Positions 5,651 through 9,216 of a stretch of 9,216 bases of DNA are shown here, in pieces; within the stretch, counting starts at the first letter, position 1; every line of letters starts with the position of its first letter. The stretch is from Nitrospirota bacterium (GTDB taxonomy: Bacteria; Nitrospirota; Thermodesulfovibrionia; Thermodesulfovibrionales; JdFR-88): NCBI GenBank assembly GCA_021819985.1, contig JAKAEG010000111.1:1-9216 (forward strand), in the 5' to 3' direction. The translations under genes and the position numbers were made by a program. The notes below the pieces were generated by a model, which saw only the letters and a program-made list of their open reading frames with translations, was not told the DNA's origin and made no database searches.

Positions 5651-7639
5651 ATGAACTTTATAGCTTTGTTAAAGGCCCATGAGACTTTTTTTGGAATAAC
5701 GGCGCCAGACTTTTCTTGGATAGCCTCAGTCGGGCTGATATTATTCCCTCTTTATTATGCTATCAAACTGAATATTCATTCTAAGAGGGAATCATTAGTG
5801 TATTCTTCCGTTATCAATCAACTAGGCGATCTGCAAAAAGAGTATATTTTGAAGCCTGGTGCCGGGTTGTCTGAGCAGGCATATGATTCCATTGCTCAGA
5901 TTTTCAATAAAATCCCTAGTCTGCTTCCTGCATGGAGCAGCTATAAGGCTAAAATAGTGAGGCATAAGAATAATGATGGGGACGATCAGTTTTGGAGCTC
6001 TGCTTGTGCCTGCACCGATTTTAATGAGGATTCACTCGTAGATTGTCACCTTAATACAAATTTTTATACTTCCATCCCAGGAATTGTAACAGGCACAGGA
6101 CTTTTTTTTACATTTTTGGCAATACTCGTAGCACTTCTGGACGTTAAAAAAGTGGGCCCCGAGATTAAAGGGATAGAACTTCTTATTCAAGGCTTGTCCG
6201 GAAAATTCCTTTCATCAGTGGCAGCCCTCCTCGCAGCTACCGTTTTTATTGTCTATGAAAAGAGAGTTTTTCATAAGCTGAATGCAGGAACGAAGAAGCT
6301 GGCAGCAGCAATTGATAATAATATTCCCTACCTGAGCTTGACACAAGTATTACTGGATATTAATAATGACATAGCCGAACAAACTAAAGCCTTTAGACTG
6401 TTCAATACGGACCTTTCACTGACCCTCAAATCAAGTTTTTCAGAAAGCCTTGGTCCGACACTTGAGCACATGATTGAAACAATTGATTCAATGAAAAAGA
6501 CTATTGACGAATTGAATGTTTTAATGAGACAAGCCGAAGAGAATAAGCAGGATTCAATTGTCTCACAAATTCAGAGCTTAGTGTCTGGCTTGAAAGAATC
6601 TATTGAATCGTCGCTTCAAAGAATGGGAGATTCCTTTTCCACCTCTCTATCAGGCTCAGCGATGTCACAGTTTGATAAAGTCGCAAATTCATTGGGTGGA
6701 ACGTCAGAATTGTTGCAGAATATGAACGGACAATTCTTGGCTACCCAACAGGCACTCAATGATTTAATAGGTTTGGCTAAGAATTCTACCACAGAGCAAA
6801 TAGAACTCGGACGCTCGCAGGTGGAATCACTAACAAATGTTCTCAAAGACTTGATGATAAAGATGCAGGAAACTACAGGCTCATCGGTAAGTGAAATTTC
6901 ATCCACTCTGACAGCGGTGACATACGCCCTTTCCGAGAAGGTCTCTCTATTGGGTCAAGAAATGGCAACAATTGTCAGGACAAATACAGACAAAGCTACC
7001 GGAGCCGCTGAAGAAGTTATTCAAAAAGCTGGGGTATGGACCCAAAAGAGTGCTGAACAGTTGGATAACCTTGTTGAAAAATACCAGGCACAGATTGAAT
7101 TGACATCAGAGTTGAAGGACGCTCTGAGGGACGCTTTGGGGGGGTTCAAGGATACTTTGGATAAATACGGAGCGGTTACCGGCGATTTAAAGCAAATTAC
7201 AACCGACGCTAATGTGTCGGTGAATTTGATGACTCAAGTATCAAAAACACTTAAAGATAATCAGGAGGCTTTGAAGACGATTGCCGGTGCCACAAGAGAA
7301 CAAATCCAGGATTTAAAAGATTCCGGTAGTGAGCAAATGACTGTGTGGAAAGAAATTAACAACTCTATGGTTCAATATAGGAAGGTGTTCACTGAGATAA
7401 AAGATTCATGCGATGCTATTTTGCTGCAAATTGCCGATAACATGACGGACTATACTGAACAGGCGGATGTGACGTTTAAGAAAGTATTGAGCGTTTCTAA
7501 TGAACTTTTCGGGACCGCATATAATAAGCTCAAGATGTCGGTTGAGGATTTGAACGAGTTATTGCAAGATCTCTCCGAGACAATGAATACCCTGAGACAG
7601 AGACCACGGGGAATTGCCCAAATTAACGAAAGGGAATAA
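5651..7639 (+). CDS. zorA: ZorA: MotA/ExbB-like motor subunit of a Zorya anti-phage system
   Basis: 662 residues. There are three membrane helices: TM1 at about 22-40, TM2 at 143-164 and TM3 at 186-204. TM2 reads IPGIVTGTGLFFTFLAILVA, the proton-channel signature of the MotA/TolQ/ExbB superfamily, and TM3 (FLSSVAALLAATVFIVYEK) is its partner. Thr147, Thr149, Ser188 and Ser189 are candidate polar residues on the ion path. Roughly 430 residues after TM3 (about 230-660) are polar and helix-rich, without further membrane segments, like the long cytoplasmic tail of ZorA; MotA and ExbB lack such a tail. In characterised Zorya systems a ZorA pentamer surrounds a ZorB dimer as an ion-driven inner-membrane motor, and the tail relays phage-entry signals to the effectors. 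The ATG at 5651 has GGAGA at 5636-5640 (10-base spacing). zorB follows 9 bases after the stop. The gene is AT-rich compared with bioA and ccsA, suggesting transfer. Confidence 0.85.
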   Translation: MNFIALLKAHETFFGITAPDFSWIASVGLILFPLYYAIKLNIHSKRESLVYSSVINQLGDLQKEYILKPGAGLSEQAYDSIAQIFNKIPSLLPAWSSYKAKIVRHKNNDGDDQFWSSACACTDFNEDSLVDCHLNTNFYTSIPGIVTGTGLFFTFLAILVALLDVKKVGPEIKGIELLIQGLSGKFLSSVAALLAATVFIVYEKRVFHKLNAGTKKLAAAIDNNIPYLSLTQVLLDINNDIAEQTKAFRLFNTDLSLTLKSSFSESLGPTLEHMIETIDSMKKTIDELNVLMRQAEENKQDSIVSQIQSLVSGLKESIESSLQRMGDSFSTSLSGSAMSQFDKVANSLGGTSELLQNMNGQFLATQQALNDLIGLAKNSTTEQIELGRSQVESLTNVLKDLMIKMQETTGSSVSEISSTLTAVTYALSEKVSLLGQEMATIVRTNTDKATGAAEEVIQKAGVWTQKSAEQLDNLVEKYQAQIELTSELKDALRDALGGFKDTLDKYGAVTGDLKQITTDANVSVNLMTQVSKTLKDNQEALKTIAGATREQIQDLKDSGSEQMTVWKEINNSMVQYRKVFTEIKDSCDAILLQIADNMTDYTEQADVTFKKVLSVSNELFGTAYNKLKMSVEDLNELLQDLSETMNTLRQRPRGIAQINERE

Positions 7640-7648
7640 TTACAGTAA

Positions 7649-8317
7649 TTGGAGGATAAGCATAGCCATAGCGGTTTAGAAAGCTCCTTCACTGATTTAA
7701 TGACATCACTAGCCGTTATATTTATCCTGCTATTATGCGTTTCACATAATCAGGCACTTGGCATTAATACTCCGCAAAAAGTTTTCATGGAGCTTCAAAA
7801 AGAATTAAAGGACTTCAGCGGAGTAGAGGTGAAACGAGATAAGAATGACCCCCTTTGTTTATTAATAATAGTTCCAGAGGGTCTTCTCCAATTCAAGACT
7901 GACAAAGCTGATATTCCGCCAAAAGGAGATGAATTTCTTCAGTCCTTTATTCCTAAGCTGGCACTTACAGTTGATTCCCCAAAATTTAGAAACGATATAA
8001 ATTCAATAGTAGTAGAAGGATATACTGACTCACAGGGGGCAAATAAGCCCGGTGGCATTCAATACAACTGGAGATTGAGCCAAGAGAGATCTATGGCTGT
8101 CGTCAGTGAGAGTTTATTGATTCTCGAAGAGGGTCACTTTCAAGGCATTCATGTTAATGATTTTGTAAAGATGCTATCCGCCAGTGGGAGAGGTGATGCG
8201 AAACTTATTATAGATAAAAAAACTGGCAGGGAAAATATGGCTATGAGCAGAAGAGTTATTTTTAAGATAAGAGTACGCTCCATTGAGCAAAGACTCGTCA
8301 AGGACATTACTTCATAG
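7649..8317 (+). CDS. zorB: ZorB: MotB/OmpA-like peptidoglycan-anchored partner of ZorA
   Basis: 222 residues. A short cytoplasmic N terminus leads into a single membrane helix (about 14-33, FTDLMTSLAVIFILLLCV) with Asp16 placed as the ion-binding aspartate of MotB/ZorB proteins. A linker follows, then an OmpA-like peptidoglycan-binding domain (about 75-210) with EGYTDSQG (123-130), N140 and LSQERS (143-148), and a C-terminal RENMAMSRRVIFKI (194-207), all standard OmpA/MotB positions. The start is inferred to be TTG at 7649: an in-frame TAA ends immediately before it, and the next start, ATG 7700, would remove Asp16. A distant AAGGGA (7630-7635) may serve as ribosome binding site. The stop is 12 bases before zorC, so zorABC is one operon. 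A plain flagellar MotB is unlikely because the upstream partner has the ZorA tail and no flagellar genes are present. Confidence 0.85.
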   Translation: MEDKHSHSGLESSFTDLMTSLAVIFILLLCVSHNQALGINTPQKVFMELQKELKDFSGVEVKRDKNDPLCLLIIVPEGLLQFKTDKADIPPKGDEFLQSFIPKLALTVDSPKFRNDINSIVVEGYTDSQGANKPGGIQYNWRLSQERSMAVVSESLLILEEGHFQGIHVNDFVKMLSASGRGDAKLIIDKKTGRENMAMSRRVIFKIRVRSIEQRLVKDITS

Positions 8318-8329
8318 GTATAGCAAGTT

Positions 8330-9216
8330 ATGGAACAGGAACAATCTACAGTTAATAATGTCGAATGGACCCTAAAAAAACTTAAAAACGCTTCTAAAAG
8401 CATCATACTATCTACAAAGCAGTTTGCGGATAATTTTAATGTGCCATTATTAGAACCGCTCAGAAAAATTTGCGATTCCATTGGAATTGATAAGCCGGTC
8501 ACACCCCAACTTCCACCCCCTGAATATTCAGAACACTGGAAAGAGTTTCTTCTGGGTCGCCGCAAGATTCTTGATAATCGCACGCTTCGAAACCTCTGCT
8601 GGGAACCTGAAATTGCCTCGGATGTCCGATTTGTTGATTATATTTCTGACAAAGATATACAGCGAAGCTCAAGGGCATTACAAGGTCTGGTTTGGTCATG
8701 CCACAAAAAATGGTTGACAGTTAGAAAAAATAGTGTTTTCAAAAAAGAGAGCCTTTTAGATAAAGTCCGTGGATTGATAGAAAAATACTCAGGCACGAAT
8801 CGTGTTGTAACGAAATGGCAGAATGCATTAGATATAGTATTAAGCAACAAAGGTTCTGACATCTTCGCATCAGACATGATTGAAAATAATCGAACTCTTA
8901 AAAATCAAGCCGAATATTGGTCAGTTGATATGCAAACTGAATTCTTTTCTCAAACTCTGTACGTAGCTTATAAAAAATGCATGGAAATGCTCCTCGAAAG
9001 CGGCAGCCGTAAATACTTTTTTTCCGAGTTGCTATCTTCACTCCTATGGGATATTTCAATTTTTAAAGAACAAATTGGGGATTTAATTCTCGACAGCAGA
9101 ATGACACAACATGAAGAGCTAAGAACCTCACTGCAAAATTTTATTCTCGGCGATGAGCGGTTAGGAGATCCTCGCCTGAGGGGGAATAACGTCAAATGGC
9201 TTGATATCGAAAAAGA
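8330..9216 (+). CDS. zorC: ZorC-like effector (EH-signature family), N-terminal 295 residues, cut by window end
   Basis: The frame from ATG 8330 is open to the last base (295 complete codons plus two bases), so the C terminus is outside the window. The start lies 12 bases after zorB on the same strand with only a weak AGG upstream. The product is soluble, largely helical and charged, without membrane segments. Visible landmarks are EHWKEFLLGRR (68-78), tryptophan-bearing helices (W145, W153) and, at the end, LGDPRL followed by a Trp seven residues later (278-290). I associate that motif with the start of the EH-signature domain of ZorC; the defining Glu and His would lie past the window edge. 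ZorC belongs to type I Zorya and is reported to bind DNA and work with the helicase/nuclease ZorD. The assignment rests on position after zorAB, length and this motif, so it is less certain than zorA and zorB. Confidence 0.72.
   Translation, partial: MEQEQSTVNNVEWTLKKLKNASKSIILSTKQFADNFNVPLLEPLRKICDSIGIDKPVTPQLPPPEYSEHWKEFLLGRRKILDNRTLRNLCWEPEIASDVRFVDYISDKDIQRSSRALQGLVWSCHKKWLTVRKNSVFKKESLLDKVRGLIEKYSGTNRVVTKWQNALDIVLSNKGSDIFASDMIENNRTLKNQAEYWSVDMQTEFFSQTLYVAYKKCMEMLLESGSRKYFFSELLSSLLWDISIFKEQIGDLILDSRMTQHEELRTSLQNFILGDERLGDPRLRGNNVKWLDIEK

Noticed and set aside
9121..9140. Stretch resembling the mobile-element end (AAGAACCT then CAAAATT)
   Set aside because: It differs in the middle, lies inside the zorC coding frame and has no inverted partner; a chance match.

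Overview
The window reads as a piece of a Gram-negative bacterial chromosome with two compositional halves. The left part (about 1-5200) is moderately GC-rich and carries housekeeping genes. The right part (about 5420-9216) is clearly more AT-rich, with different codon use, and carries a defence operon. The System II cytochrome c pair (CcsA plus a short ResB), the class II aldolase with an N-terminal extension and the BioA variant would fit a Nitrospirota- or Desulfobacterota-like anaerobe. That host guess is inference from gene style, not something the sequence proves.

Left region, + strand: the 3' end of an unidentified gene (to 313) is followed by ccsA (339-1058) and a small resB-like gene (1071-1787). 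Together these two encode a System II heme-handling and cytochrome c assembly pair. The unit ends in a strong hairpin (1803-1833) that also serves the convergent aldolase gene.

Middle region, - strand: a class II fructose-bisphosphate aldolase-type gene (1879-3213) and bioA (3523-4908), the DAPA aminotransferase of biotin synthesis, are separated by a 178-bp MITE-like element. This element (3258-3435) has near-perfect 19-bp terminal inverted repeats. A second, one-ended copy of its right end lies at 5224-5291, so relatives of the element flank bioA on both sides. bioA has a good sigma70-type promoter at 4941-4970, which argues for the GTG start at 4908 rather than the longer open frame.

The intergenic stretch 4971-5650 (about 680 bp) holds the bioA -35 edge, the solo repeat, an extended -10 promoter reading rightwards (5455-5463) and a terminator-like hairpin with a T run (5523-5555). 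It also contains the compositional junction.

Right region, + strand: three tightly spaced genes are best read as a Zorya anti-phage system. They are zorA (MotA/ExbB-type motor subunit with a very long cytoplasmic helical tail, 5651-7639), zorB (MotB/OmpA-like peptidoglycan-anchored stator partner, TTG start, 7649-8317) and the first 295 codons of zorC (8330 to the window end). A ZorC-like third gene indicates type I Zorya, in which a helicase/nuclease ZorD would be expected just downstream, outside this window. In the known system, ZorA5-ZorB2 is an ion-driven inner-membrane motor that senses phage entry and, through the long tail, brings in ZorC and ZorD to act on incoming DNA. The Zorya family is already described. 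What is worth attention here is this divergent instance, its leader region and its apparent insertion into a foreign compositional background.
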